Positions 1 through 8,635 are shown, numbered from the stretch's first letter. The stretch: DNA of 64,000 bases from SIG672 sp045605765 (GCA_045605765.1 JAZUQQ010000051.1:1-64000), one strand, 5' to 3'. Translations and numbers: made by a program. The notes: a model not told the origin generated them from the letters alone.

Positions 1-76
1 TATCATAATTATACCACAACGTTGTAAACATTTCAACCGTTTCGCCGTTTCGAATCTGCCTACAGACCCGAAAATA

Positions 77-125
77 ATGAAATCGCGCTTTGTACGATGA
101 AATCCGAGCAATCTCGGATGAAATC
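77..125. repeat. ATGAAATC short direct repeats with a small palindrome
   Basis: The octamer ATGAAATC occurs three times, at 77-84, 97-104 and 118-125. A small inverted repeat (ATCCGAG, loop CAAT, CTCGGAT) lies between the second and third copies. Repeats of this style occur between genes in clostridial genomes and are often relics of small mobile palindromes. No gene is visible in 1-313. Confidence 0.4.
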
Positions 126-151
126 TTTAGCCTACGGCTTAAGGTAAAATT

Positions 152-187
152 AAATCCGCCTTCAACTCCTGCTGTAAGGCGGATTTT
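152..187. terminator. Hairpin AAATCCGCC/GGCGGATTT
   Basis: Nine-base arms at 152-160 and 178-186 form a GC-centred hairpin, with T-rich sequence on both sides. It could end transcription from either direction. The element end would be expected near here, beyond the recombinase. Confidence 0.4.
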
Positions 188-275
188 ATTCTTCAATAGC
201 GGATTAAGTTGAAAAAAACACTTGCTTACGCAAGTTGTCATAAGGATATCTTGCGTGAGGCGGTGTCTTGGAGTT

Positions 276-301
276 GGACGGACAGTTTAGGCTGTCCGTC
301 C
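276..301. terminator. GGACGGACAG/CTGTCCGTCC hairpin after the recombinase
   Basis: A perfect 10-bp stem (276-285 and 292-301) with a short loop lies 13 bases past the recombinase stop. The only T-rich tail is on the plus side, so its role as terminator for the minus-strand recombinase is uncertain. Confidence 0.4.
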
Positions 302-313
302 TTTCCTTTTGCT

Positions 314-1942
314 TTAGTCTGAGGATTCGGGAACAATACATCCGACGTATCGAAAGTAGATGTCGATCTGTTGTTCTGCCGTCTTTGCCCATTTTTCTGT
401 ACGCTCGTGGATTATGACCTTGTCGATGAAGGTTCGCAGTATTTCCGGTGTTAAGGTTTGCAAATCGGTGTACTTGTTTGAGATCATAACGAATCGTTCT
501 ACGTTAGTTGAGGATGCTTTCAGTTCTTCAATCTGTTTTTGCAGGATTGGAATCTGTTCAGCTATCGTTCTTTGCTCTGAGTTGTACCCGTCCGATAACA
601 TACGGAACTGTTCATTTGTAATCTTGCCAAGTACATTATCCTCATAAAGTCTTTTGAACAAGGCGTTCAATTCTGTGTTACGCTTCTCTAATTTGCCAAG
701 CTCGTTTGTTTTGGCTGTAAGCTCTCTTCGATTTTCCGAGGAGCTTTTCTTGTTTATGAACTCCACAAAGTCACGAGTTTTGGTACGAGCATAGTAGGTG
801 ATTCTTCGGATCTCTTCCAGAATGATCTCATCAAGGGCTACCTCGCGAATTCGGTGTGCGGTGCATAATTGCTCTCCGATATGCTTTCTGTATCGGCTGC
901 AGATGAAGTTGTAATCGCTCGGCTTAATGGATTTCCCTCGAACAAAGTACAGCTTTGAACCGCAGTCAGCGCAGTACAGAAGACCGCTGTATTTATCGAT
1001 TGCGCCCATATTGTTGCGACGACGCTTTCCTTCACGAACCTTTTGAACCGCATCCCATGTTTCCTGATCGATAATTGCTTCGTGAGTGTTCTCGAATCGA
1101 AGCCATTCGCTTTCGGGACGCTCAAGCTTTCGCTTATCCTTGTAAGAGGCAACCGTTGTTTTGCAGTTGACAGTGTGTCCGAGATAGACTTCGTTATCAA
1201 GGATTCCGGCGACTGTCCGATCATTCCATCCGTAGATATCTTCGGTATCAGTGATGCAACCGTAACTCCCGATTTGTCGATAACGATAAACGGTAGGCTT
1301 GAGAATCTTCTTCTCACGTAAGATATTGGCTATGATCCTCGGACCGTTTCCGGCGGCACATAAATCAAAGATCATTCTTACTACGGGTGCTGTTTCTTCG
1401 TCGATCAGCAGATGTCCTTTTACGTCGGGATCTTTCTTGTAGCCATACGGGATCTGTGTGCTGACACGTTCACCGCGTTCCGCCTTGGCTTTCACAACGG
1501 CACGGATCTTCTTGCTCGTATCCCTTGCGAACCATTCGTTGAAGAGATTCTTGAAAGGCGCGAACTCGTTTCCCTCGCTGTAAAGCGAATCGTAGTTGTC
1601 ATTGACAGCGATATACCTAACGTTCCATCTCGGGAAAAGCATCTCGGTGTAGTTTCCTACCTCGATATAGTTTCTGCCGAGACGGGAGAGGTCTTTGGTG
1701 ATGAGCGTTGCCACCTTTCCTTGTTCCATCATTTCAAGAAGTCTTTGAAAGTCCGGTCGGTTAAAACTGACACCAGAGTACCCGTCATCTATGAAGATTT
1801 GGATGTTTTCGAATCCGTTATCCTTAGCATACTTTTCGAGGATTGATCTCTGATTCTGAATACTGTTGCTGTCTCCCTTGTTCTCATCTTCCTGAGAGAG
1901 TCTGCAATATAATGCTGTGATTTTTTCTGTTTGGTTTGACAT
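314..1942 (-). CDS. Large serine recombinase of a Tn4451/Tn1549-type element
   Basis: A 542-aa site-specific DNA recombinase that would excise and integrate a mobile element. The N-terminal resolvase domain (about 8-150) carries the catalytic serine S16 in YCRLS and the conserved TKDLSRLGRN segment (82-91). A 'recombinase' domain spans about 165-300. A zinc ribbon follows, with C324 and C327 paired with C348 and C360. The C-terminal part has a long coiled coil (about 415-480) and a DUF4368-like tail. Length and order match TnpX/TndX enzymes of clostridial transposons. AAGGAGG lies nine bases before the ATG. It sits downstream of a TnpW-like gene and a broken relaxase, the usual order at one end of such elements. 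The gene looks intact although its element is not. Confidence 0.92.
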   Translation of the reverse strand: MSNQTEKITALYCRLSQEDENKGDSNSIQNQRSILEKYAKDNGFENIQIFIDDGYSGVSFNRPDFQRLLEMMEQGKVATLITKDLSRLGRNYIEVGNYTEMLFPRWNVRYIAVNDNYDSLYSEGNEFAPFKNLFNEWFARDTSKKIRAVVKAKAERGERVSTQIPYGYKKDPDVKGHLLIDEETAPVVRMIFDLCAAGNGPRIIANILREKKILKPTVYRYRQIGSYGCITDTEDIYGWNDRTVAGILDNEVYLGHTVNCKTTVASYKDKRKLERPESEWLRFENTHEAIIDQETWDAVQKVREGKRRRNNMGAIDKYSGLLYCADCGSKLYFVRGKSIKPSDYNFICSRYRKHIGEQLCTAHRIREVALDEIILEEIRRITYYARTKTRDFVEFINKKSSSENRRELTAKTNELGKLEKRNTELNALFKRLYEDNVLGKITNEQFRMLSDGYNSEQRTIAEQIPILQKQIEELKASSTNVERFVMISNKYTDLQTLTPEILRTFIDKVIIHERTEKWAKTAEQQIDIYFRYVGCIVPESSD

Positions 1943-1968
1943 ATCATTTTACCTCCTTCTTGTATGTC

Positions 1969-2084
1969 AAACCGATTGAGAGTGCAGGGGTGAATCCGAG
2001 GTTAGTGTAAACCGTACGTTTATTGATTCACCCCCGAAAATGCCTGTGGCATTTTCCAACGCACAGGATACTCCCAATCGGTTT
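1969..2084. other. Nested inverted repeats in the recombinase leader
   Basis: Three stems nest within one 116-nt stretch: AAACCGATTG (1969-1978) with CAATCGGTTT (2075-2084), GGGGTGAATC (1987-1996) with GATTCACCCC (2025-2034), and AAAATGCC/GGCATTTT around 2037-2055. The outer arm lies just upstream of the recombinase ribosome binding site. It may be a leader RNA structure or a recombinase-related DNA site. No known RNA family was recognised. Confidence 0.5.
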
Positions 2085-2110
2085 CAATGTCCAGCGAGAA
2101 TCGGAAAGAT

Positions 2111-2365
2111 TCAAGAAACTTTATCAATTTCTTTTTCCATGAGCCGCTTCAATGCTTCGTCGCTGTCTTTCGTGTCTATATCGAAAATAGAATTGACCTT
2201 GTACTTCATCCCGCCGATCACATACTCGGTGGTGGAAGTCAAGGTCATATCTTTCAGTTCATAGAGTTGTCTTCTGCGAATGCTTGTGGCAACATCCTTT
2301 TCGTATTCGTTTCCGAATGGGATCCGGAAGTCGATTTCATTTTCATAAATAACTTTTCTTTTCAT
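2111..2365 (-). CDS. TnpW-like small transposon protein
   Basis: An 84-aa protein if the ATG at 2365 is used. That start has GGAGG six bases upstream; a TTG one codon earlier is less likely. The C-terminal half (TEYVIGGMKYKVNSIF, then a charged helix with LKRLMEKEID) resembles small TnpW-type proteins encoded beside the recombinases of Tn4451-like elements. Their function is unknown. It sits between the truncated relaxase and the recombinase, all on the same strand, which supports membership of the same element. The family call rests on remembered pattern and context. Confidence 0.55.
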   Translation of the reverse strand: MKRKVIYENEIDFRIPFGNEYEKDVATSIRRRQLYELKDMTLTSTTEYVIGGMKYKVNSIFDIDTKDSDEALKRLMEKEIDKVS

Positions 2366-2380
2366 CAAATTCCTCCATTC

Positions 2381-3090
2381 TTACATATACAATCCATAGC
2401 CCAAGCCGTTTGCCTGCTCGTACTCTTCATTGGTACAGTAGCAGACGAATGCTTGGGGCGATATCTTGCGTCCGAGGATCTGCTCGAGACGTTCTTTTTC
2501 TTCCCAATCCATTTCGGTAAGTTGACTTGGTGTATAAGCTTCTCTCGGCGGTACGGCAGAGAGAACGTCGCCGATCATTCGGATCAGCCCTGTTGTTACA
2601 GTCATATTCATATCCTCATCGTGCTCGGGAGTTTTGTAGCTTCGGTACGTTTCTGCCAAAGCTCCGTTACTGCCGCCCATAGCAAAGTAAAGCTCGATAT
2701 TGGATTTGAGAAAGCGCTCGTCAAAGAGCTTGTTGTCACGGCAGGTATATCCTTCGGGTGTGGTGAAGGTCATATACTTGTAATCCGAATACCACTTGAC
2801 GCTGTATCCGTGTCGCTCCATACATTCGATGAAAGCCTCGGGTGTGGGACTACATTCAAGTGCCCAATCAAGAAATGCACACAGACGCTTTTTCCATTTT
2901 GGATATCTCCCGTAGGTGCATTTCTCTTCGGTTACCGACAGTCCGCGCTCACGGCACAGCTTGTTGGAGTACTCCTCCACCATCAGCATATCGTCCCTTG
3001 ACTGATGATACTTCTTTCCGTTTTCGAAGTTCACCGAATTGAACACGATGTGATTGTGAATATGCGCCTCGTTAAAAACGGACAATGACA
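2381..3090 (-). pseudogene. 5'-truncated relaxase (MobA/VirD2 type)
   Basis: This is the C-terminal portion of a mobilisation nuclease. The metal-binding motif AHIHNHIVFNSVNF and the following segment (YHQSRDDMLMVEEYSNKLCRERGLSV) are typical of relaxases that nick at an element's transfer origin. The frame is open back to 3271, but everything upstream of about 3090 is unrelated sequence: the frame runs into the arm of an inverted repeat (3089-3140). The catalytic-tyrosine N-terminus is therefore missing. The element is no longer self-mobilisable through this gene. Confidence 0.8.
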
Positions 3091-3140
3091 AAAAACACCC
3101 TCCTATGGTTTTTCTAATTATACCATAGAGGTGTTTTTTG
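3089..3140. repeat. Inverted repeat at the relaxase break point
   Basis: CAAAAAACACC at 3089-3099 matches GGTGTTTTTTG at 3130-3140. TATGGT/ACCATA arms lie inside, and looser GGACA/TGTCC arms outside (3080-3084, 3144-3148). The structure is either a strong hairpin terminator or a small palindromic insertion. It starts exactly where relaxase homology is lost. Confidence 0.6.
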
Positions 3141-3192
3141 TGCTGTCCGTACAATTTGTGGCACAACATGATTGAGGGGCAGGGGTGTTGAT

Positions 3193-3214
3193 GTGTGCGC
3201 AAGCACACTTTTTT
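3193..3214 (+). terminator. Hairpin with T-run
   Basis: GTGTGC (3193-3198) pairs with GCACAC (3203-3208), followed by six Ts. It has the form of an intrinsic terminator on the plus strand. No intact plus-strand gene lies upstream, so it may be a relic. Confidence 0.5.
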
Positions 3215-3264
3215 ATTGCATAGGAAATTGCGTAAATTATGCATGTGCAGAATGCCCCTCCGCC

Positions 3265-3380
3265 CTGTCATCCTCGAGGGAGCGAAGCGACCGAAGGGTC
3301 TGAGGGCGAGTAGTTTGAAACGTTACTGTTTCTTCCCGCTCAGATTCTTCACTACACTTCGTTTCGTTCAAGAATGACAG
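3265..3380. repeat. CTGTCAT...ATGACAG palindromic intergenic repeat
   Basis: The segment begins CTGTCATCCTCGAGGGAGCGAAG and ends TTCAAGAATGACAG, with internal arms GAGCGAAGCGA and CTTCGTTTCGTTC. This is the style of dispersed CTGTCATTCTGAGCGAAG repeats common between clostridial genes. It is probably a MITE or REP-type element without coding capacity. Confidence 0.5.
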
Positions 3381-3491
3381 CGGGGCTGTGACTTTGAATG
3401 AAACGATTATGAGCGTAGCAGAGTGCCGTCAGGCATTTTCTTAGAGGAATCTCTATGATATTTAGTTTTTTTGGCGTTCCGCTTTCGCTTC

Positions 3492-4397
3492 CTATTTTCG
3501 CTTTTTTCTGTTTCGGTAACTTCTCGGAGACATACCTACATGGCGGCGGAACAGTCGGCTGAAATACTGCGGATCCTTATATCCGACCAATTCAGCGATC
3601 CGGGCGATAGAGCTGTCGGTGCTGTCGAGCTGCTTTTGTGCACTTTCTATTCTGAGAGAAACAATGTATTGCATTGGAGAAACATGTACTATTTTTTTGA
3701 AATTTCTGATCAAATAGCTAGTGGTTATGTGATGCTCTTTTGCATAATCTTCGATTTCGATAGGAAGATAGTAGTTTTTATTGAAGTATTGAACGGCATT
3801 TTCTACTTCATCAAATATGGTTGGCGACATATTCAGTTCTTCTTGTCTGTTTCGATGGATGAAGAGAAGCAATTGCCTTAGCTGGAGAGTAAGCATATCC
3901 GAAAAGTCGGTGCGCTTGAGCTTTAGCTCTTGTATCATTTGGCTTAATATCCAACTGTAATTAGCAGATGCGCCTGTGAAAAATACGTTCTCGCCTGATT
4001 TGATATTATAGTATTCTAAAATGCGTTCAACGCTGCTTCCGGTAAAATGCACCCAATACGTTTCGGGCTTGTCCTTTGCATACAACGTATAGTTTTGCTG
4101 CTCACCGGGTCGAAAGAGTACCATGTTTCCTTTTTGAAGGATCTGCTCTTTGCCGTCTAATACTAACAGCATTTTTCCTTCTGCAACGTATATAAGCTGA
4201 TAGTCTCCTCTTCCGTTTTGGCGAGTGGTTTTTACTCGAACCTTGGAGTATACACGATAGTGTCCAACTGCAGTAACTAATAAAGGGGATGCAGTACTCA
4301 CGATATCTTCATGCTTGAGTCCCAGATAAGCGCTTGTTATATACACGGTATTTCTCCTTTTTCTGAACATGTCTGTTTCAGTATAACCCAAGTTCAC
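3492..4397 (-). CDS. AraC-family transcriptional regulator
   Basis: A 301-aa regulator with an N-terminal cupin-like sugar-sensing domain (about 25-150, including YVAEGKMLLVLDGKEQILQKG and the FRPGEQQ turn). The C-terminal AraC DNA-binding domain (about 205-300) has two helix-turn-helix units and the signature GYKDPQYFSRLFRRHVGMSPRSYR. Such proteins usually activate a neighbouring sugar gene when the sugar binds. It is divergent from the GH42 beta-galactosidase, with 253 bp between the starts, so that gene is the likely target. The predicted start is GTG with only a weak AGGTG site. ATG at 4370 is an alternative. Confidence 0.9.
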   Translation of the reverse strand: MNLGYTETDMFRKRRNTVYITSAYLGLKHEDIVSTASPLLVTAVGHYRVYSKVRVKTTRQNGRGDYQLIYVAEGKMLLVLDGKEQILQKGNMVLFRPGEQQNYTLYAKDKPETYWVHFTGSSVERILEYYNIKSGENVFFTGASANYSWILSQMIQELKLKRTDFSDMLTLQLRQLLLFIHRNRQEELNMSPTIFDEVENAVQYFNKNYYLPIEIEDYAKEHHITTSYLIRNFKKIVHVSPMQYIVSLRIESAQKQLDSTDSSIARIAELVGYKDPQYFSRLFRRHVGMSPRSYRNRKKRK

Positions 4398-4547
4398 TTG
4401 GACACCTAATCCGGCATTACAGTACTACGGTACACAGCCTCCGGTGACAAATTATTCTGTGAGTATTATATCATATAATTACAAACAAGTCAATAAATAA
4501 ATTCTTATTTACCATTATCGAGTATAAAAGTAAAGATTAGTTCAATT

Positions 4548-4568
4548 TTGTCCATGTATTTTGGACAA
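4548..4568. promoter_or_regulatory. Candidate operator for the AraC regulator
   Basis: A perfect 7-bp inverted repeat, TTGTCCA and TGGACAA, is separated by 7 bases in the divergent AraC/galactosidase region. A third TTTGTC half follows at 4570. Location and form suit a regulator site. The promoter hexamers here are not clear. Confidence 0.4.
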
Positions 4569-4650
4569 CTTTGTCTATTGTAATTCGCAGCCGAATTCTG
4601 TATTATGTAAATATAAAAGTACAAATATCCATAACATAGGAGAGATACAC

Positions 4651-6687
4651 ATGAAAAAGATCTTTATGAATGAAAGCTTCAAGCATTTTCTGCATGGCGG
4701 TGACTATAACCCTGACCAGTGGTATAAAAAGTATCCCGAGATCTTAGAAGAGGATATGCGACTTTTCAAGCTTGCAAACTGCAATTCAATGTCGGTTGGC
4801 ATTTTTGCATGGGCGGCACTTGAGCCCGAGGAGGGAGTGTATGACTTTACCTTCCTTGACAAAGCAATGGACGATATTTACGCAAACGGCGGCAGAGTGA
4901 TTCTTGCAACACCGAGCGGAGCGCGTCCTGCATGGATGGCACAGAAGTACCCCGAGGTTTTGCGGACTGATGAGACGAGGCATCAGCGTTGGTTTGGCGG
5001 TCGCCACAATCATTGCCTGACCTCCCCCATATACAGAGAAAAGGTAGCAAAGATCAACGGCATGCTCGCCGAGCGCTACAAGGACCACCCCGCACTCATA
5101 GCTTGGCACGTATCAAACGAGTACAGTGGAGAGTGCCACTGCGAGCTATGCCGTGAGGCGTTCCGCGAATGGTTAAAGAAAAAGTATGGCACGCTTGACG
5201 AGCTGAACGATCAGTGGTGGGGACCGTTTTGGTCGCATACGTACACCGATTGGAGCCAGATCGATCCGCCTGCACAAATGGGCGAGCGCACGATGACGAG
5301 CTTGCACGTTGACTGGCGCAGATTCGTTACCGATCAGACGACGGATTTCTTTAGAAACGAGATCGCACCTATACGCAAGTTTACTCCCAACATTCCCGTA
5401 ACTACTAATCTGTTGGGCTTTTTTACGGGAATTGATTACAGAGTTCTTACAAAGGAGCTTGATTTCGTATCCCACGATTCGTATCCAAAGTGGAGAGGCG
5501 ACGATTCAGACATTAAGCTCGCGTGTGAGCATGCGGTACAGCTTGACCTTAACCGTTCACTCAAGCATAAGCCGTTTATACAGATGGAGTGCACCCCGAG
5601 CAACGTAAACCATCACGAGTTCAACAAGCTTAAGCGCCCTGGTATGCATATGCTTGCGGCAATGCAGATCGTTGCACACGGATCTGATTCTGTATGCTAT
5701 TTCCAATGGCGCAAGAGCCGCGGCTCCACGGAAAAGTTCCACGGTGCAGTAGTTGACCACGTCGGCCATGAAAACACCAGAGTTTTCCGTGATGTTGCCG
5801 AGGTGGGAGCAAGACTCAAAAAGCTTGACGATGTTTTGGGTACTGTTACCGAAAGCCGTGTTGCCATTATTTACGATTGGCAGAACCGTTGGGCGCTCGA
5901 CAGAACTCAAGGGTTCAGATTAGGTGACAAAATGGTGCACAAAACCCTTTGTGAGCATTATTTTTCACTTTGGAAGCGCGGTATCAACGTAGAGGTTATC
6001 GGCGAGGACGACGACTTATCTTGCTATGATCTCATCATAGCTCCACAGCTGTACGTTACGAGCGATAAGATGATAGACAAGCTTGAGCAGTTCGTCCGAG
6101 AGGGCGGTACGCTTCAATGCACCTATATGCTCGGAATGGTAAACGAAAACGACCGTTGTCACCTTGGCGGCTTCCCAGGCGGCAAGCTGAAGGATGTGTT
6201 CGGAATCTGGAACGAGGAGATAGATACTCTCTATCCGGGGGAGTGCAACAAGGTTGAGCTTGACGGCGTAACGTACAAGGCGGTCGACTACTGTGAGCTT
6301 ATCCACGCACGAGGTGCCGAGGTGCTAGCGAGATACGGTGAAGATTTTTATGCGGGGATGCCTGCTATCACCGTCAACAATTACGGCAAGGGGAAAGCAT
6401 ACTATACCGCATTCCGCGGAGAAGAAGATTTCAATGATAAATTCACAGACCTTCTGCTTGGAGAATGCGGCATTACATCCGACTTTGACGGCGAGCTTCC
6501 TTATGGTATGACTGCACACTCGAGAACCGACGGTGAGCGCGTTTTCGTGTTTTTGCAAAATTTCGCTCCGAGAACGCTTGAAACTCATACCGATTACGTG
6601 TGGATAACCGCAGATGACAAGCAAGAAATTACGGGAGATATCACACTCGCTTCCTATCAAACGCTTATTCTTTCAAGAAAAGTATAA
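4651..6687 (+). CDS. Beta-galactosidase, glycoside hydrolase family 42
   Basis: A 678-aa cytoplasmic enzyme that would hydrolyse terminal beta-galactosides taken up by the cell. The GH42 barrel fills residues 1-380. The acid/base E157 lies in WHVSNEY and the nucleophile E313 in QMEC. C122, C162, C164 and C167 match the zinc-binding cysteine cluster of many GH42 enzymes. The trimerisation (about 385-590) and C-terminal beta domains follow. The ATG at 4651 is chosen over an in-frame ATG at 4561, because AGGAGAG lies just before it and homology starts there. No signal peptide is present. The divergent AraC gene is the probable regulator, and a terminator follows at 6707. The natural substrate cannot be told from sequence. 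Confidence 0.93.
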   Translation: MKKIFMNESFKHFLHGGDYNPDQWYKKYPEILEEDMRLFKLANCNSMSVGIFAWAALEPEEGVYDFTFLDKAMDDIYANGGRVILATPSGARPAWMAQKYPEVLRTDETRHQRWFGGRHNHCLTSPIYREKVAKINGMLAERYKDHPALIAWHVSNEYSGECHCELCREAFREWLKKKYGTLDELNDQWWGPFWSHTYTDWSQIDPPAQMGERTMTSLHVDWRRFVTDQTTDFFRNEIAPIRKFTPNIPVTTNLLGFFTGIDYRVLTKELDFVSHDSYPKWRGDDSDIKLACEHAVQLDLNRSLKHKPFIQMECTPSNVNHHEFNKLKRPGMHMLAAMQIVAHGSDSVCYFQWRKSRGSTEKFHGAVVDHVGHENTRVFRDVAEVGARLKKLDDVLGTVTESRVAIIYDWQNRWALDRTQGFRLGDKMVHKTLCEHYFSLWKRGINVEVIGEDDDLSCYDLIIAPQLYVTSDKMIDKLEQFVREGGTLQCTYMLGMVNENDRCHLGGFPGGKLKDVFGIWNEEIDTLYPGECNKVELDGVTYKAVDYCELIHARGAEVLARYGEDFYAGMPAITVNNYGKGKAYYTAFRGEEDFNDKFTDLLLGECGITSDFDGELPYGMTAHSRTDGERVFVFLQNFAPRTLETHTDYVWITADDKQEITGDITLASYQTLILSRKV

Positions 6688-6706
6688 CGTATAGACCAAT
6701 ATATCG

Positions 6707-6748
6707 AAAGCACCGCCGGGCAGATCCGTCTGTTAAGCGGTGCTTTTG
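6707..6748 (+). terminator. Terminator of the GH42 gene
   Basis: AAAGCACCGC (6707-6716) pairs with GCGGTGCTTT (6737-6746), followed by T-rich sequence. It sits 20 bp past the galactosidase stop. Confidence 0.8.
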
Positions 6749-6777
6749 GGCTTAGAAAACGGCAGAAGAAAAAACAC

Positions 6778-6824
6778 TTAAGCCAATTGCACTTTTAACA
6801 TGGTGTAATGGGCTTAATTTTTTG
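6778..6824 (+). terminator. Second hairpin with T-run
   Basis: TTAAGCC and GGGCTTAA form the outer stem, with a weaker ATTGCAC/GTGTAAT inner stem, followed by TTTTTTG. It is a back-up terminator or a relic. Confidence 0.5.
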
Positions 6825-6850
6825 TAGGGAAGCTATGCTTTGCCCTCTTG

Positions 6851-6931
6851 TCATTCTGAGGTTTTGTTAATACTTTTTCTGTATACACTCGGGCTCATAC
6901 CGCACTTGATTTTGCACCAATATCTTTTAGT
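6851..6931 (-). pseudogene. 3' fragment of an AraC-family gene
   Basis: Read on the minus strand, 26 codons give RYWCKIKCGMSPSVYRKS before a TGA. This is the conserved end of an AraC DNA-binding domain (compare FRRHVGMSPRSYR in the regulator at 3492-4397). No upstream part of the gene is present. It is a deletion relic, likely of another sugar-gene regulator. Confidence 0.45.
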
Positions 6932-7078
6932 GTAAACAATAAAAGTCGAACACGAAAATTATTGTCACGAAATTAATCTAAAACTATATTAAATCTACAG
7001 AAGCATTGCATACAGCAGGCTAAATCTATATCCGCAGCATAAAACCGAATCTATAGAACTTCATATCGACTATTGCAT

Positions 7079-7124
7079 AAAAAGCCAACATCGAAAGCTT
7101 CATTATTTTCGATGTTGGCTTTTT
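7079..7124. terminator. Strong bidirectional hairpin
   Basis: AAAGCCAACATCGAAA pairs with TTTTCGATGTTGGCTTT, flanked by A-runs on the left and T-runs on the right. It would terminate transcripts from either side. Confidence 0.75.
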
Positions 7125-7160
7125 ATGCTTTTTCGTAGGTCTCAGTCTGTTACTGAACGA

Positions 7161-7194
7161 AAAAAAGATGCCTTCCAATCAAACAGCATCTTTT
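7161..7194 (-). terminator. Terminator facing the outward promoter
   Basis: AAAAGATGC (7163-7171) pairs with GCATCTTTT (7186-7194). On the minus strand the stem is followed by a T-run (the A-run at 7161-7166 on plus). It lies about 70 bp beyond the minus-strand promoter at 7263-7291 and would end its transcript in the present orientation. Confidence 0.7.
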
Positions 7195-7232
7195 GAAAAC
7201 ATATAACGCACAATGATAAAATATTGGATTTT

Positions 7233-7251
7233 TTTCGCAGAGTTTATCACT
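7233..7251 (+). repeat. Left 19-bp inverted repeat of the recombinase segment
   Basis: TTTCGCAGAGTTTATCACT is the exact reverse complement of 8686-8704. The two copies enclose only the tyrosine recombinase gene, its terminator and one outward promoter. This is the expected geometry of inversion sites. Confidence 0.85.
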
Positions 7252-7262
7252 ATACGAAGGAA

Positions 7263-7291
7263 ATTATAGCATACTTTCTTGAAAAAATCAA
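7263..7291 (-). promoter_or_regulatory. Outward-facing promoter inside the invertible segment
   Basis: On the minus strand TTGATT (7286-7291) is followed by a 17-bp spacer and TATAAT (7263-7268), with TG one base upstream as in extended -10 promoters. The -10 ends 11 bp inside the left inverted repeat and reads outward, away from the recombinase gene. In the present orientation it fires into the terminator at 7161-7194. After inversion it would read into the TetR-sipW-TasA-sialidase operon. Confidence 0.75.
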
Positions 7292-7487
7292 GTGTTTTTA
7301 CTTGCTAAATCAAGAAGTTTACAAAAAATTTCTGTTTGTTTACATTTGATTCCCGTTTTTTTATACGCAGGTACACTATCAAACAAAAGAATAGCCGTCA
7401 AAATTACCGTCTTGTCACGATTGCTACAAAAGGATCTACACATTTTTTTAGTAAAATATTTATATCAAAAACAAGGAGGACATCTTT

Positions 7488-8609
7488 ATGTCAAGAAAAG
7501 GCGAAAACATCTATAAAAGAAAGGACAATCGTTGGGAGGCAAGATATATTAAAGGTTACCACCCTGACGGAAGTGCAAAGTTCGGTTATTGCTACGGAAA
7601 ATCATACCGAGAGGCAAAACGAAAATTGATGGAGGCAAAAGCGTCTTTGATATCCGGGAAACCGGTATCTACAGCAACAAAGAAAAGAAGAATCGCATTT
7701 TACTGTGATGAGTGGCTGAGATTAAATCGAGATCGTGTCAAACAATCCACCTATGTAAAGTATAGCGGTATGGTAGAAAAACATATCAAGCCAAGATTAG
7801 GTGGTTGTTTGGTACAGTCTCTCAGTTCCTTATTGATCGAAGAGTTTAGTCATGACTTGCTCTTCGAAGAGGAGTTGTCGCCAAAGACGGTGAAGGATAT
7901 TCTAACTATTCTTCATTCAATTATTAAATATACTTCGAAGCAATCTCCTGAACAGCTTCCTGAAATAGATATCATATATCCAAAAGTGCCAAAAAATGAG
8001 ATTCGAATTTTGAGCAAAGAAGAGCAAACTCGTTTTGTCAATTATTTGCTTGACGATATGGATGAATGTAAATTTGGAGTATTATTAGCACTTCTAACCG
8101 GTATGCGAATTGGTGAAGTTTGTGCATTGCGTTGGAGCAATATTTCGTTAACTGAAAAAACAATACAGGTAAACGCAACAATGCAGAGACTAAAGAATTT
8201 AGATGAAGGATCTTTAACTAAAACCAAGATCGTCATAAGCGATCCCAAAAGCGACTTTTCAACTCGCATTATCCCACTTACCGACTATACAGCAAGACTG
8301 TGCAAAACACAATACAATGGCATTCCATCAGCTTATGTTTTAACCGGAGAAAAAGATCAATTTGTTGAGCCGAGAACCATGCAATACAGACTTGAAAGGT
8401 ATACTCGTGAGTGTGGTTTTGAAGGAATTCATTTTCATACACTGAGACACACTTTTGCGACTCGATGCGTGGAAGTGAACTTTGAAATAAAGTCACTTAG
8501 CGAAATATTAGGACATTCCAGTCCGCGCATTACTTTAGAGCGTTATGTTCATTCGTCTATGGAACTGAAGCGAGACAATATGAACAAGTTGTCTGCAATT
8601 GGTTTCTGA
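7488..8609 (+). CDS. Tyrosine recombinase, probable DNA invertase of its own segment
   Basis: A 373-aa phage-integrase-family recombinase. It has an N-terminal AP2-like arm-binding segment (1-60), a SAM-like core-binding domain (about 70-150) and a C-terminal catalytic domain. R207 (TGMRIGE), K254, H317 and R320 (HTLRH), H343 (LGHSS) and nucleophile Y353 are all present, so it should be active. AAGGAGG precedes the ATG. The gene lies between two perfect 19-bp inverted repeats. This favours inversion of the segment rather than excision, as with Hin-type switches. An ordinary mobile-element integrase is the alternative, since AP2-domain genes sit at the far end of the locus. Its own promoter is not clear. 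Confidence 0.88.
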   Translation: MSRKGENIYKRKDNRWEARYIKGYHPDGSAKFGYCYGKSYREAKRKLMEAKASLISGKPVSTATKKRRIAFYCDEWLRLNRDRVKQSTYVKYSGMVEKHIKPRLGGCLVQSLSSLLIEEFSHDLLFEEELSPKTVKDILTILHSIIKYTSKQSPEQLPEIDIIYPKVPKNEIRILSKEEQTRFVNYLLDDMDECKFGVLLALLTGMRIGEVCALRWSNISLTEKTIQVNATMQRLKNLDEGSLTKTKIVISDPKSDFSTRIIPLTDYTARLCKTQYNGIPSAYVLTGEKDQFVEPRTMQYRLERYTRECGFEGIHFHTLRHTFATRCVEVNFEIKSLSEILGHSSPRITLERYVHSSMELKRDNMNKLSAIGF

Positions 8610-8635
8610 TTTAAGCCGTCATGAATATCCGTCTA

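Larger units (their letters stand above)
3141..3491. other. Gene-free intergenic region
   Basis: No credible gene. It contains a terminator-like hairpin (3193-3214) and a long imperfect palindromic repeat (3265-3380). The open frames here are low-complexity shadows of the repeat. Confidence 0.6.
6688..7232. other. Gene-poor region between the galactosidase and the inverting segment
   Basis: There is no intact gene. The stretch holds four hairpins (listed separately) and a 26-codon scrap of an AraC-type gene. It insulates the galactosidase from the invertible segment on its right. Confidence 0.6.

Noticed and set aside
4561..4650. Upstream in-frame start of the GH42 gene
   Set aside because: No ribosome site, overlap with the operator-like inverted repeat, and homology starting at the ATG at 4651.
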